Source: Dermatemys mawii (lineage: Eukaryota; Chordata; Testudines; Dermatemydidae). From it: a stretch of 64,000 bases of DNA. This document shows positions 42,201-49,269 of this stretch, piece after piece; positions within the stretch are counted from its first letter, which is position 1, and each line of letters opens with the position of its first letter. A program made the position numbers and the translations under genes. The stretch spans positions 625,814-689,813 of the forward strand of contig ML677472.1 in the NCBI GenBank assembly GCA_007922305.1, written 5' to 3'. The notes beneath the pieces were generated by a model. The model searched no databases, was not told the origin of the DNA, and worked only from the letters and a program-made list of their open reading frames with translations.

Positions 42201-44946
42201 TGTCAGGTTTGCTCCACTCTGGGCACTGTTATATAATGCAAGATTATAGCTCAATAAGATTCAAAGAAGGATGGACACACATGAGAAATTACTACAGCTA
42301 TCAATCCATCTGCTTTGTCAATTGGAAGAGATCAGGAAGAAATTGTCTTATGGTCCCATCATACAAATATTACACAACAAGGCAAATTATAAAATCAGCT
42401 GCTATCCGAGATAGGATTGTGGACTAGACAGACAAACAGAGCCAAATTCTGCACTAGTTTCAGCAGTGATTATAATGGGATACTCTGGAGTGCAAGGACA
42501 AGGAGAATATTACTGTCTATCCAGTATGTGTTTTCTATTGTGGTAGTGATAGTGGTAGAACAAGTTAATCAAGAATGGTTCGGGATAGTATCTGACCACT
42601 GAGACTGCAAAAACAAAATTACCCAAATGCAGTGCAAGCCTCGATGGCTTACACTAGTTTTTTTTCCAAAAACTTGGAACAGTAAAGGATTTCTAGGGAC
42701 AGTTCAATGAGCAAGTCACCAAACCGAAGATTTCCGCTGTTTCCCTTCATTTCTGCCTATACATGGATTATAAAACTCAAATCCACAAAGCAGCCTCCAT
42801 CTCCTTGCAAAACATTCTCTCCCTCTCCCCAAAGGAAGGGGTTAGATATATTTGGGGAGAAAAATATAATAGAAATACATGTTATAAGCTGCACTGGACA
42901 GAGCTTCATTGAAAGGACAGGGTAGTTTATATATTGTCCCTATTTCTGAGAGATAATTTCCACAGGCTAGTATGACTTAAAACTTTTCTACTTTAAAAGC
43001 ATTTTCTCTCTCTTCTGTAATATTATCTCTCTGTAATATTTTGTATTAATGGCTTGATCAAATTCAATGGCACCTTATTCAGCAGCTAGGAGGTTAAGTT
43101 CTAAGAGTCATCTTTTTGTTCTCTGATTGTACAGTGCTTAGCACAGTGGGGTCTTGCTGTTATAATGCAAATAATAATAATAATAATAATAATAAAGAAT
43201 AAGGTTTAAAGATGAGACTCAGGGCTTCTCTCTATGGGGAAAGTGACTGGCAGAAACTAGTGGTATAAACATACTGCATCTGCTAACGCTATTCCATAGC
43301 TGTGCTGGCATAACTCCCTGTCCTGTGGGGATTTTATGCCAGTGTTGCTTATATTCCTTCCAAAGTGACATAAGCTCTATAGAAGTGGTATTGGAAAGGA
43401 AGGAATGTCCACATTCCCCCACAACTATCAAGTGTGTGCATTTGAAAGGGATAAGCCGAATTCGGATCTCTGTGGACATTCAGAAAATACGTCAGAAGAG
43501 GGCTTTCATAAGCAGTTATGAAAAACAAGCTTTTAGAAAATCTTAGAGATCTCTAAGTGAACGTATGCAACACATCACCCTAAAGACTGTCGCTTCTGTA
43601 AAAGTCTGTTATACAAAGATCCCACAGCTCCACAAACTGAGTGTGCACATCTCTTCACACAACAAGCAGCAATGTCAGCAGCAAAGAGCTTGATCCAACA
43701 CTTCTTAAGGTGATGGACAATATACTTCATACAGACAGAAGCTCTGAGCACCTATAATTCCCCCTGGAGAGGAAGATCAAGCCCACTGCTGCTCTCCGCT
43801 ACTTAGGTAGTCACCTACGCCTATGCCAAGTGGGTGCAAAACATCAGTCTGATCCAGTAGCATTTTATATCCACTTGGCACAAGTGATTGTGCAGGGTTC
43901 AGGATGACAATGATTTGGACCCATTGTGCTCAGGGAGAATTGAAAAGCAACGGGCTTCAGGGAGGTAGGAAGCAATTCTTCTGAAACAAGCTATCATTTT
44001 TTCAAAGCAAGCAGTTATGGCAGCACTAACACACACACAATTAGCAAGTACATGAATTTCACACTGATGCTTCATAAGATGTTTTGCACAAAAACACTTT
44101 CATATCTGACATGACCTTTCTGAATGACAGCTGGAGAGAGAGCATAAATGACATATTTTAAGGGAATGAAATCAGAACTTGTGAAAGCAAGGATCAGATA
44201 CCACTAGTCACAGGCAGGCATAATACAGACATATGCTGTGTGTTTTCCCACATACAGTTCTTGAACATGCAACTCAATATCGACCTCCAGCAACCCAACT
44301 GCTAATCTCTCCCTGGGCTCCCCACACAGATGTGTCAGTGAACCCCACACCTATCCTGCAGCCCCCCTGTTATTCTGGCCTTGGGAACTGCAGTCAGTTG
44401 TCCCGATTCCCTTCAGTACTTCCCTACAGTGCTCACCCTGGCTATTCTAGCCCTGGGAACTTCCAACAGTTCTGCCGATGCCTCTCTATCCTAATACACC
44501 CCCTGCTATTCTAGCACTGCATCCCTCTTGAGCAGAAATTGCATATTGTACCCAGTTATGCGGTAGGTTTCCACAATGAATTAATGAGGACGAAACTGAA
44601 ACCCACTAACTTCATTTTACCGATGAGCAGAGATAAAATTTGAGCTCCAGAGATATTCCTCCTTTAAAAAGTCTGAAAGAGAGACAGATCGAAAAGAGCT
44701 ACAAGCACTCGCTGAGTTTATCTACAGTCAGAAAGTCCTGGGCAACGAGCTACCCAAGCTTTACCAGAGAAAGGAGCATGTGGAGGAGGAAAAGCAAGAA
44801 GGCTGAGCGACACTGTACCTTTTCTGCTGCAGCAGGTGGATTTCATCCAGACGCCGAGCCCAGGATCTTTTGCCCTGTAACTTGTGTCTGAGCCTGTTCC
44901 AGAGCTGGATGAAAGGTTTGCTATTCCCAGGCAGAGGCAACCCCAT
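12049..44946 (-). CDS. TRPV6: TRPV5/TRPV6-type epithelial calcium channel, 15 coding exons, 722 aa
   Basis: This gene encodes a constitutively active, calcium-selective TRP channel of the vanilloid subfamily. In vertebrates the family carries apical Ca2+ uptake in gut, kidney and other epithelia and works as a tetramer in the plasma membrane. Fifteen exons (listed singly) join without a frameshift or internal stop to 2169 nt. Residues about 44-255 are ankyrin repeats, 329-513 hold S1-S5, 532-547 the pore helix and filter with Asp543, 557-579 S6, and 580-597 the TRP helix. Asn359-Lys-Thr in the S1-S2 loop matches the known N-glycosylation site. The start ATG at 44946 has A at -3 and G at +4. 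From recalled mammalian sequences, the filter (IIDGPAN) is TRPV6-like, while exon 7 (DSWGE) and the C-terminus ([15 protein letters not shown]) are TRPV5-like. The symbol is therefore provisional: TRPV5 or a pre-duplication TRPV5/6 is equally possible. No second copy lies in the window. Confidence 0.93.
12479..12508. repeat. (CT)n(CA)n microsatellite in intron 14
   Basis: A run of ct is followed directly by ca. A similar compound tract occurs at 18166-18201 in intron 10. Confidence 0.95.
13630..13991. mobile_element. Non-autonomous hAT element in intron 14, intact target duplication
   Basis: The 362-bp element begins CAGGGGTTCTCA and ends TGAGAACCACTG. It is flanked by perfect 8-bp duplications ATCTAATG (13622-13629 and 13992-13999). 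There is no transposase, so it was mobilised in trans. The duplication length and the CAG start are typical of the hAT superfamily. Confidence 0.93.
14366..14440 (-). repeat. CR1 3' end, minus strand, intron 14
   Basis: The reverse complement of the CR1 terminus: 'atcatagaatcacagaag', then 'gacctcaggaggtcatctag'. Confidence 0.8.
14436..14876. mobile_element. AT-rich element with imperfect terminal inverted repeats, intron 14
   Basis: The left end (gtggtcagaaaatttt) matches the reverse complement of the right end (ctggttagaaaatggatttt) imperfectly. The interior is rich in 'ttttgaaa' and 'tttcaaa' motifs. It ends about 60 bp from the exon 14 donor. The superfamily is undetermined. Confidence 0.5.
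14939..15045 (-). CDS. TRPV6: TRPV5/6 exon 14 (post-TRP-helix segment)
   Basis: The exon is 107 nt, residues 598-633, acceptor gggaag, donor GTGAGT. It encodes [20 protein letters not shown] followed by [15 protein letters not shown] and the first two bases of an Arg codon. This segment is one of the most conserved in the family. Confidence 0.95.
15400..15714 (+). repeat. CR1 3' fragment in intron 13
   Basis: It shares long stretches with 46985-47262 ('ttaaatcaagattggatg', then 'gaagttctatggcctgtg' and 'ggaggtcagactagag'). Both belong to a CR1 subfamily ending 'cccttctggc'. Confidence 0.8.
16181..16449 (-). CDS. TRPV6: TRPV5/6 exon 13 (pore, selectivity filter, S6, TRP helix)
   Basis: The exon is 269 nt, residues 508-597. 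It completes S5 ([10 protein letters not shown]), then the pore helix ([10 protein letters not shown]) and the filter [15 protein letters not shown]. Asp543 is equivalent to the Asp that gives these channels their Ca2+ selectivity. S6 is [20 protein letters not shown], and the TRP helix ends [17 protein letters not shown]. Acceptor cctccag, donor GTAAGG. This is the strongest single identifier of the gene. Confidence 0.97.
16747..17283. mobile_element. hAT-like non-autonomous element in intron 12
   Basis: The 537-bp element has ends ACTCCTGAG and, inverted, ACTCCTGGG. The flanks AGAAATAT (16739-16746) and AGAAATAG (17284-17291) match at 7 of 8 bases. It contains an A-run of about 20 (16770-16789). 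It fills most of the intron between S5 and the pore exon. Confidence 0.75.
17421..17487 (-). CDS. TRPV6: TRPV5/6 exon 12 (S5)
   Basis: The exon is 67 nt, residues 486-508, acceptor tgcag directly before ATGATATTT, donor GTGAGA. It encodes [20 protein letters not shown] followed by SS, the S5 helix. Phase 1 out is matched by CC at the start of exon 13, giving Ala508. Confidence 0.95.
17830..17995 (-). CDS. TRPV6: TRPV5/6 exon 11 (S3, S4, S4-S5 linker)
   Basis: The exon is 166 nt, residues 430-485, acceptor ctacag, donor GTAAGG. It encodes [20 protein letters not shown] (S3), then [20 protein letters not shown] (S4) and [14 protein letters not shown] (S4-S5 linker). It is nearly invariant relative to mammalian TRPV5/6. 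Confidence 0.95.
18166..18201. repeat. (TC)n(AC)n microsatellite in intron 10
   Basis: A tc run is followed by an ac run, similar in layout to the tract at 12479. Confidence 0.95.
18340..18416 (-). CDS. TRPV6: TRPV5/6 exon 10 (S2-S3 linker)
   Basis: The exon is 77 nt, residues 405-430. It begins [20 protein letters not shown] and ends FHVI plus AT of the next codon. An in-exon CAG four bases further on (attccag) could mimic an acceptor, but only the upstream tcttag keeps the conserved IPDI residues and the frame. The donor is GTGAGG. Confidence 0.92.
18910..18996 (-). CDS. TRPV6: TRPV5/6 exon 9 (S2)
   Basis: The exon is 87 nt, 29 codons (residues 376-404), acceptor tttcag, donor GTAAGG. It encodes [20 protein letters not shown] then GAVVILILE, which is the second transmembrane segment. 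It has no internal ATG and was recovered by direct translation. Exon phases are 0/0. Confidence 0.92.
19270..19482 (-). CDS. TRPV6: TRPV5/6 exon 8 (pre-S1 helix, S1, glycosylated loop)
   Basis: The exon is 213 nt, 71 codons (residues 305-375). It holds the pre-S1 region [21 protein letters not shown]1 around 329-349 ([17 protein letters not shown]), and an extracellular loop with Asn359-Lys-Thr, the conserved N-glycan site. The donor is GTGCAT, a weak +3/+4 context. The acceptor's pyrimidine tract is a pure CT microsatellite, with a candidate branch point CTAAT about 28 nt upstream. Confidence 0.94.
19485..19502 (-). promoter_or_regulatory. CT microsatellite serving as the exon 8 polypyrimidine tract
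   Basis: On the minus strand a run of about nine CT units leads straight into the CAG acceptor of exon 8. The only other branch-site-like signal is CTAAT near 19509-19513. Confidence 0.8.
19740..19820. repeat. Imperfect (GT)n microsatellite in intron 7
   Basis: Alternating tg runs are broken by ct, aag and cgt interruptions. Confidence 0.9.
20480..20620. repeat. Inverted partial copies of a dispersed repeat in intron 7
   Basis: The left half (20484-20557) is roughly the reverse complement of the right half (20555-20620), which reads 'gaagttggtccaac', then 'aaagatattacctcaccc'. I recall this as an abundant amniote repeat related to the one at the window ends; its ribozyme-like part is not present here. 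Confidence 0.5.
20911..21021. repeat. 55/56-bp tandem duplication in intron 7
   Basis: Copy 1 is 20911-20966 and copy 2 is 20967-21021. Both run from 'gccc' to 'caagggcagagg' with a few substitutions and a 1-base length change. Confidence 0.9.
21022..21406 (+). mobile_element. 3' part of a hAT element with G-rich minisatellite, intron 7
   Basis: The end 'ggtttgcccacccctg' is a hAT-type terminus, preceded by 'tggccctcgggcc'. The interior is built from diverged G-rich repeats (ggcagtcaggtgacaggg and ggatagagggtgggat types) with many runs of three or more G. The left terminus and target duplication could not be located. Confidence 0.65.
21970..22367. mobile_element. Element with about 90-bp terminal inverted repeats, intron 7
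   Basis: The left arm at about 21970-22060 matches the reverse complement of 22278-22367 (shared blocks: 'atgtctctaaatg', 'aatgagacatgttcta', 'agaatttctt', 'ccaatatataat'). The spacer is about 215 bp, non-coding. It is probably a non-autonomous DNA transposon; a TA target is possible. Confidence 0.75.
24066..24360. mobile_element. Palindromic MITE (Harbinger-like), copy 1, intron 7
   Basis: The left end is GGCCTGGTCCACACTA and the right end, inverted, GGCTTTGTCTACCC. The flanks are TTA and TGA. It carries a subterminal hairpin at 24099-24154. It belongs to the same family as 38332-38618 and 54306-54542. A three-base TWA target suggests PIF/Harbinger. Confidence 0.75.
24690..24830 (+). repeat. 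MIR-like SINE 3' domain, intron 7
   Basis: It contains 'gtacagtgcctagcacaa' and 'agggctctgatctcagtt', a common sauropsid SINE 3' domain. Similar pieces lie at 32070-32170 and 43100-43195. Confidence 0.6.
25655..25770 (+). repeat. Ancient L3/CR1-like or MIR-type fragment, intron 7
   Basis: It contains 'ggatctcaaagcacctcg' and 'caacaccccatgatatagg'. Related pieces occur at 40478-40700, 41167-41235, 50400-50610 and 61580-61775. Confidence 0.55.
26156..26302 (-). CDS. TRPV6: TRPV5/6 exon 7 (post-ankyrin linker)
   Basis: The exon is 147 nt, exactly 49 codons (residues 256-304), with acceptor cttcag and donor GTACAC. It encodes [18 protein letters not shown], then [20 protein letters not shown] and STKKRE. 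DSWGE and FLELVVS resemble mammalian TRPV5 more than TRPV6 (recalled). The segment forms the beta-hairpin linker joining the ankyrin domain to the membrane core. Confidence 0.94.
26997..27242. mobile_element. Non-autonomous hAT element in intron 6, intact target duplication
   Basis: The 246-bp, GC-rich element begins CAGCGGTCTTCAAAGT and ends ACTTTGAGGACCACTG. Its perfect 8-bp duplications are GCCTAGCC (26989-26996 and 27243-27250). Confidence 0.94.
28148..28301. mobile_element. 154-bp hAT MITE nested in the larger hAT
   Basis: The ends are CATAGGCGTGC and, inverted, CATAGGTGTGC. The perfect 8-bp duplications are GTGCCAGA (28140-28147 and 28302-28309). A (TTTA)n run lies at about 28196-28216. 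The insertion postdates the host element. Confidence 0.93.
28550..28633 (+). pseudogene. hAT transposase C-terminal fragment
   Basis: Translation from 28550 gives [18 protein letters not shown], then QPKSDRHEV and a stop. ALDPRFK is a hallmark of the C-terminal half of hAT/ZBED-type transposases. Later pieces ([10 protein letters not shown] near 28948-28978) are in other frames. It is dead. Confidence 0.8.
29576..29751 (-). CDS. TRPV6: TRPV5/6 exon 6 (ankyrin repeats 5-6)
   Basis: The exon is 176 nt, residues 197-255, with acceptor ccatag and donor GTGAGT. It carries [20 protein letters not shown], then [20 protein letters not shown] and [15 protein letters not shown]. These are hallmark TRPV5/6 residues of the last ankyrin repeats and the start of the linker. 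Confidence 0.94.
29988..30086 (-). CDS. TRPV6: TRPV5/6 exon 5 (ankyrin repeat 4)
   Basis: The exon is 99 nt, residues 164-197, with acceptor cttcag and donor GTAAGA. It encodes [20 protein letters not shown] and on through [12 protein letters not shown]. No ATG-initiated open frame covers it, so it was found by translating the minus strand between exons 4 and 6. Phases match its neighbours. Confidence 0.93.
   Translation of the reverse strand, partial: GSMFYHLLPAWGVRRLSGYSLKMELTSEHKTL
30605..30745 (-). CDS. TRPV6: TRPV5/6 exon 4 (ankyrin repeat 3)
   Basis: The exon is 141 nt, residues 117-164, with acceptor ttgcag and donor GTACGT. It encodes [13 protein letters not shown] and ends SSHNLIYFG. 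The family usually has an SARATG segment; here it is SSPRATG. Reading frame also runs open beyond the acceptor, but conservation stops at GQTALHIA. Confidence 0.93.
31716..31838 (-). CDS. TRPV6: TRPV5/6 exon 3 (ankyrin repeat 2)
   Basis: The exon is 123 nt, residues 76-117, between acceptor ctccag and donor GTACTA. It reads [16 protein letters not shown] and ends TSELYE, with the ankyrin signature ETALHVAA. Phase 1 at both ends makes it a symmetrical exon. Confidence 0.93.
31940..32175 (+). repeat. MIR-like SINE in intron 2
   Basis: It contains 'ctgtgtgaccttgacttt' and 'cttctgtttcccatc', then the 3' domain 'gcagtgactaacacaatggg'. It begins about 100 bp upstream of exon 3 in gene orientation. 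Confidence 0.65.
32678..32775 (-). CDS. TRPV6: TRPV5/6 exon 2 (ankyrin repeat 1)
   Basis: Acceptor tgcag and donor GTAAAT flank 98 nt coding [14 protein letters not shown] and on to DVYQR (residues 43-76). This is the first ankyrin helix pair after the N-terminal linker. Phase 2 in and phase 1 out match exons 1 and 3 exactly. The preceding intron is about 12 kb, by far the largest in the gene. Confidence 0.93.
33032..33325. mobile_element. hAT-like non-autonomous element in intron 1
   Basis: It begins CAGAGTAGGCAACC and ends, inverted, CAGGGATCGGCAAAC. No 8-bp duplication remains. The interior is AT-rich. Confidence 0.65.
34065..34405 (+). repeat. Unclassified dispersed repeat, copy 1 (intron 1)
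   Basis: It shares order and wording with 63200-63515: 'tttctagccct' and 'ggttgc', then 'aaaaaatctcat' and 'catgatttctgaa'. Both copies are in plus orientation. The family is not identified. Confidence 0.65.
35310..35690 (+). repeat. CR1 LINE 3' end in intron 1
   Basis: It includes 'ggaactccttgcctgaggag', then 'gctgaatggacctttggtct' and 'cagtatggctattcttatg'. It is the same subfamily as 5910-6099. Confidence 0.88.
36252..36374. mobile_element. 123-bp MITE in intron 1
   Basis: The ends are AGGGTGACTATA and, inverted, AGGGTGACCAGA. The interior has 'aaaattgggac' and its near-complement 'ctataaaattgggac'. It is a common turtle-type short element; superfamily and target duplication are uncertain. 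Confidence 0.7.
38332..38618. mobile_element. Palindromic MITE (Harbinger-like), copy 2, intron 1
   Basis: It begins GGGCTTGTCTTCACTA and ends, inverted, GGGCTGGTGTTCACTA. The target duplication is TAA (38329-38331 and 38619-38621). It lies in the opposite orientation to copies 1 and 3, with its 62-nt hairpin at 38529-38590. Confidence 0.88.
38690..38716. repeat. (GA)n microsatellite, intron 1
   Basis: A run of ga units with one interruption. Confidence 0.95.
39880..40060 (+). repeat. MIR-type SINE, intron 1
   Basis: It contains 'gtggataaagcactggaat', then 'gtgaccttaggctagtcg' and 'tgcctcagtttctcaatc'. The order fits a MIR. Confidence 0.75.
40244..41235 (+). repeat. Diverged tandem duplication, about 687-bp spacing, intron 1
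   Basis: 40244-40545 and 40928-41235 are similar along their whole length ('aaggcaaatatgt', 'cagaatgacctgcata', 'catggca', 'gatgatctcaaagt', 'aattaattaagcct'). Both copies include the same L3-like fragment, so the unit duplicated after that repeat had inserted. Confidence 0.8.
41300..41995 (-). repeat. RTE-like non-LTR LINE fragment, intron 1
   Basis: The minus strand encodes a C-terminal tail with [20 protein letters not shown], then [20 protein letters not shown] (41355-41606). Further up, RT residues resemble 'FGFMP..' (near 41865-41880). The tail (basic, RxRxRKRW then VKEDM) is typical of RTE-type LINEs; the clade is tentative. The same family occurs at 56100-58500. Confidence 0.75.
42000..44818. 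other. Intron 1, proximal part: no gene recognised
   Basis: This part holds an (AAT)n microsatellite at 43166-43195 and a MIR-like 3' domain before it at 43100-43165. All open frames are short and unrecognised. Confidence 0.5.
44819..44946 (-). CDS. TRPV6: TRPV5/6 coding exon 1 (residues 1-43)
   Basis: This exon holds the cytosolic N-terminus. It opens [10 protein letters not shown] and ends LLQQK plus two bases of an Arg codon, then donor GTACAG. The LLQQKR junction is highly conserved in TRPV5 and TRPV6. An in-frame TGA lies at 44971-44973, nine codons upstream of the ATG, so in the genomic sequence translation should begin here. A possible acceptor (ttctacag, minus strand, near 44990) upstream of that stop allows a 5' UTR intron; this is only inferred. 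Confidence 0.9.
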
Positions 44947-46320
44947 TGTCTTTTTCCTTTCTCCTTTTCTTCAGCTGGAGCAGCCTTCTGTAGAAAGCAG
45001 AAGCCAGCACCCCTCACCCAGAAAGATTTAAGGCAGTCTCACTGAATGGTTCCTGGCTGACTCTCCTCTCCCCACTGTTTATTAACTGCCCGGAATCTCC
45101 TATGCACAGCTAGCTCAGATGTATCAGGTCAAAAAGAAAAATGTAACCACCTCTGGCTAGCAGATCATCCTGAGACCATCAAAACGAAACGAAACAGAGA
45201 GAGCAGCGAGTTGATCTCCAAAATAACCCACCCCCAAAGTGTGTCTGATTTGGGATCCTATGCTTCAGGTACTCTGACCCTGCCCAGCTGCTGAGGAATA
45301 TCTAAGGCTTCCGCTCCTAATATGTCTTTTCCATTTCTAGGTCTAGGATTTAGAGAAATTTCTTCCTTATACACCCCGGCTACGTCTGGGAAGGTGCATC
45401 GCAGCGGTGGGACCTGGAAATAGAGGGCTGCGCAGATCAAGCAGAGCAGCATCTAGCTCTGTGAGCATATGAAAGTGTATCCTGAAAGATACTATCTGCT
45501 GGGAAGGCACCAAGGCACAGTACAAAGGAGGCCACACCTCCCAACTCTCCTCTCCGCAAATCACATTAGAGACACAGCTTGTGTTTAAGCAGCTGGCCTG
45601 CCTGCCCCCTCCCCACCTCTTTCTCTCTCACTTATACACGCGCGCGCGCAGGCGTGCAAAATAATCTCCAATCTCCAAATCTTTTATGAGGTAGGAGAAG
45701 AGTTTAAAGATATTTGTATAGAAAGACTTGAGCCTCCGGACTTCCCCTCCTCCCTTTCTGCTTCCTTTTTTCCACTGCATTTTCTCTTACTTTCTCTCTC
45801 TCCCTTGTTTTGTCAGTACAATGTATTTAGAAGGAAAGTGAAATTTACCATTCGTCTGTACTATTCTTTCATTACTGGAAAGAAACACAAAGTGACTCAA
45901 TGAGCTTGGGGTATTCATAAGCAGGAGCCACACTGTCAGAGCAATGACAGTAGAGGTATTACCTAAGAGCAAAGAAACTATGAGCCAAACCCTGCAACAA
46001 GGCCCTGATCCACAAAGAGAATGGGAGTTTTGTCATGATTCAATGGGAGCAGGATTAGGCCCTTAGTCTTTACTCAGGCTACTTTAACACTGAAGTCAGT
46101 AGGGATTTTATCTGAGTAAGGTCTGAAGGACTTGGCACTGGACATTAAGCAGAATCAGCAGTTAGGAGCAAAAATCTGAAGGGAGGATTTCAGGGAAGAA
46201 AGGTGAGTAAAACACCAAAGTAACCAGGGAAAGGAGGAATAAAGATGAATCTGTAGGGGCTGACCTAACAGGTCTTTCTGATTTCTAACTCTTAGGAGTC
46301 TCTGAATCTTGCAGTCTAAG
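44947..46320 (-). other. 5' flank and presumptive promoter region of TRPV5/6
   Basis: No TATA box, CpG island or clear core promoter could be recognised here. The part near the ATG carries a purine-rich stretch on the minus strand (44950-44975), and an alternating CG tract lies at about 45646-45656. I could not test for vitamin D response elements, which control these genes in mammals. No coding sequence or transposon is evident. Confidence 0.4.
45634..45657. repeat. Alternating purine-pyrimidine (CG)n tract
   Basis: 'acacgcgcgcgcgc' lies about 0.7 kb upstream of the TRPV5/6 start codon. It is a possible Z-DNA former. Confidence 0.85.
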
Positions 46321-46339
46321 TGTCAAACTGAACTGACCT

Positions 46340-47262
46340 GGAATAAAACATAAAATTGTCACTGATAAAGTTGCAGATGACATAAAAATTGGGGGAATGG
46401 TAAATTCTGAGGGGAATAGGTCCCTAGGGTGAAACAATCTGGATTGCATGATAAACTGGGCACAAGCAAACAATATGTGTTGTACTATCCCTAAATGAAA
46501 ATGTCTATATCTAGAAAGAAAGAATGCAAGCCGTACGTACACAGTGTGGGACTCTGTTCTGGAAAGCAATGACTCTCAAAAGATTTGGGGGTCATGGTGG
46601 ATAGTCAGCTGAACACAAGCTCCAATGTTATGCTGTGTCCAGAAGGGCTGTGATCCTTGGATCCATAAATACAGGAATCTTGAATTGGAGCAGAGAAAGA
46701 GGTTATTTTACCTCTGTATTTGGCACAAGTGCAACCACTACTGGAATACTGTGTCCAGTTCTGGTGTCCACAGTTCAAGAAGGATATTGGTAACTAGGAG
46801 AGGGTTCAGAGAAGAAACATGAGAATGATCAAAGGATAAAACCTGCTTTATATTTATAAACTCACAGAGCTCAAGCTATTTAACTTAACAAAGAGAAGGT
46901 TAAGGGGTAACTTGATTACAGTCTATAAGCATCTACATGAGGAACAAATATTTAATCGTGGACTCTTCAGTTTGACAAAGAAAGGTATAATAGGACCCAA
47001 TGGCTGGAAGCTGAAGCTGGACAAATTCAAACTGGAACCAAGGTATACATTTTTAATGGTGAGCATAGTTAACCATTGGAACAATTTACCAAGGGAAGTA
47101 GTGGAATCACCATCTCTGACCATTTTTAAATCAAAATTGGATGCTTTTCTAAAAGATACTGTAGAATTATTTTGGGGAAAGTTCTGTGGCCTTTGTTATA
47201 CAGGAAGTCAGACTAGATGATCACAATGATCCCTTCTGGACTTGGAACTTATGAATCTCTGA
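46340..47262 (+). repeat. CR1 LINE fragment with RT remnant
   Basis: VADDIKIG (46370-46393) is the RT catalytic-motif region. An open segment at 46912-47220 encodes the C-terminal region ([20 protein letters not shown]). It ends 'cccttctggacttgg'. The copy is frame-broken and 5'-truncated. Confidence 0.9.
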
Positions 47263-47370
47263 ACTCTGGGGGCATTCCTCACTGCAGTCAGTGAGGGCTC
47301 AGAGATTAATGACAGCCAGGAGAGACAGCTGGTGGTAGGAGGGATGCAGCCTTTGGATAATTAAATAAAC

Positions 47371-47666
47371 CAGTGGTTCTTCCCTTTTTTACATTTCTCA
47401 GCGGCATAGCGGACCCTTGTATGTCTGCCGAAAAGCCACTGAATTGATTACTTCCACATTCAGCAGCTTTTTGGTGGACATGCCGAGTGCTCCCGAGAGC
47501 GCTCAGTGTGTCCACCGAAAAGCCACCGAAAGTGGAAGTAATTAATTTGGCGGCTTTTCATTGGTGGCAGGACCTCGTGACCCCTCCCCCCCGGGAGTGC
47601 ACAACGACCCCTGGGAGTGCACGGTGACCCCCTGAGGGGTTACGACCCCCGGTTTGAGAACCGCTG
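47371..47666. mobile_element. Non-autonomous hAT element with intact target duplication
   Basis: The 296-bp element begins CAGTGGTTCTTCCC and ends GTTTGAGAACCGCTG. Its perfect duplications are AAATAAAC (47363-47370 and 47667-47674). Confidence 0.94.
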
Positions 47667-47674
47667 AAATAAAC

Positions 47675-49265
47675 ACACCCACTCCTCTTGCTTTTCCTGA
47701 AGAGTGGGAGGGGTAAGGAAGCCAGGGTCGAAGTTAGATAAGGCTCTTAGATACTGAGATGATAGGCACCTTACAAATTCCTAAGGTAGATATACAGATA
47801 AGTCCCCATTTAGTTGAGCTGCTTTCCCCGCCCCCACTGTTGGGTTACTGGCTCTTGGTGCATAGTTGGCATTCTCTCTCTAGGGGATAGGAGGGGGGCA
47901 TTGTCATACCTTCAGGCTAAGGCTAACAATCAGAAGGACTCTAGTGTGTAAATGTTACACCTCCAATTTAAATAGGTTAAACCCAGTACTGATTGTACAG
48001 CCACTACAGGCCAGCAATGGGAAAGGTCTCTTTCTCTCTTTCACTCTCTCTCTCCTCTCTCTTTCTGGGGGTATCCCCCTAACCCAATGTTGTGTAAGAA
48101 AAATGTGTCCATTTTGACTGATGCAGGGAAAAGTTTTGTAACTAGCATTGTCATGCTGCCCAAGGGCATAGGGAAGGGTGGGCAGTGCAGTGTGAGTGTC
48201 TCAAGGAGACAAGGGACTGGTCACTTTAAAAGGTAATGTGGCTAGGTGAAAGGGAGTGGATCGCAGTACACATTCCTTCCCAAAGCTGTTACAAGCAGCT
48301 CTAAGAACTGCCTTTTTGCAGTATGTAGTCATGGATGAAAGAGGATACAAGGATACATAGCGCTAGCTCAGCCACACACAAACACACACACATGCATACT
48401 TGGGAAGCTGGTCCTTCAGCTCCAAACACACTTGAGCTAAAGAAGAATTCCAACAACATTGTAGGTCTCATCCTTTTGTGGCTCAGCCACTGGAGGGCAT
48501 GAAACAACACATGTACACGCACAACACCCAGACATTGCAAGGGGCATTTTCTCTGCTTTTAGCGGCAGATGTGGCCAAGGTGAATGGCCAGCATGGACAC
48601 CAGATGGAAGCTGGCTACACCATGGGAGAACATTCCAGAGGCCAAGGCTCGTTGTCAGACAAAACATTGTAAAGGTCTTTGTAGGTGAAGGAAGGCTGCA
48701 GAGCATGCGTAATAGTGACCTCATGGAAAGATGACTCACAACACAATGGTCAGAACAAGTAATAATGACAATTGGGGATGATGGCTCTGTGGTGGCACAC
48801 ATTCAGGTCCCCTGTCTTTTGGGAAAAGGTCAATTAGTGTTGTGTTCATCACAGGCAGCACAGTCCTAGCCTTGAGAGCAAGTGGAACTGCAGAGGTAAA
48901 TCAGTAGATCGTACTATTTGGTGGAGAGACAAATGAAAAACAGAGATATTCACAAGGCCAGAGAATGGCCATTTGCACATATCTACTACAAGTTAAGGGG
49001 AACTGCAAAACCACACTGACCACTGGGAACATGCTGTTTGGTCATGGTCTTGCCATGGTTATAACACAGTCCTTCTGCTGTCTTCTGCACATGGTGTACT
49101 TCTGTCATCAACACCAATTGCTGGCTATTCATAAGCCAAGTAGAGCACTAATTGCGTAGATATGTGATGCTTTCCATTCTTGTTTTCATGAATCAAATCC
49201 TTCTGTGTGTGGACTTGCACTAGAAGGCCTAATCAATCCCAGTACTTCCCATTCCAGTGCAAGGA
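47675..49265. other. 5' intergenic region: no gene recognised
   Basis: It holds a CT-rich tract at 48028-48066. Open frames overlap on both strands at 48301-48802, but none shows a domain or splice support. Confidence 0.45.
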
Positions 49266-49269
49266 AATG

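Noticed and set aside
46912..47220. 102-codon open frame as a gene
   Set aside because: [20 protein letters not shown] is the C-terminal region of CR1 ORF2; the copy is truncated.
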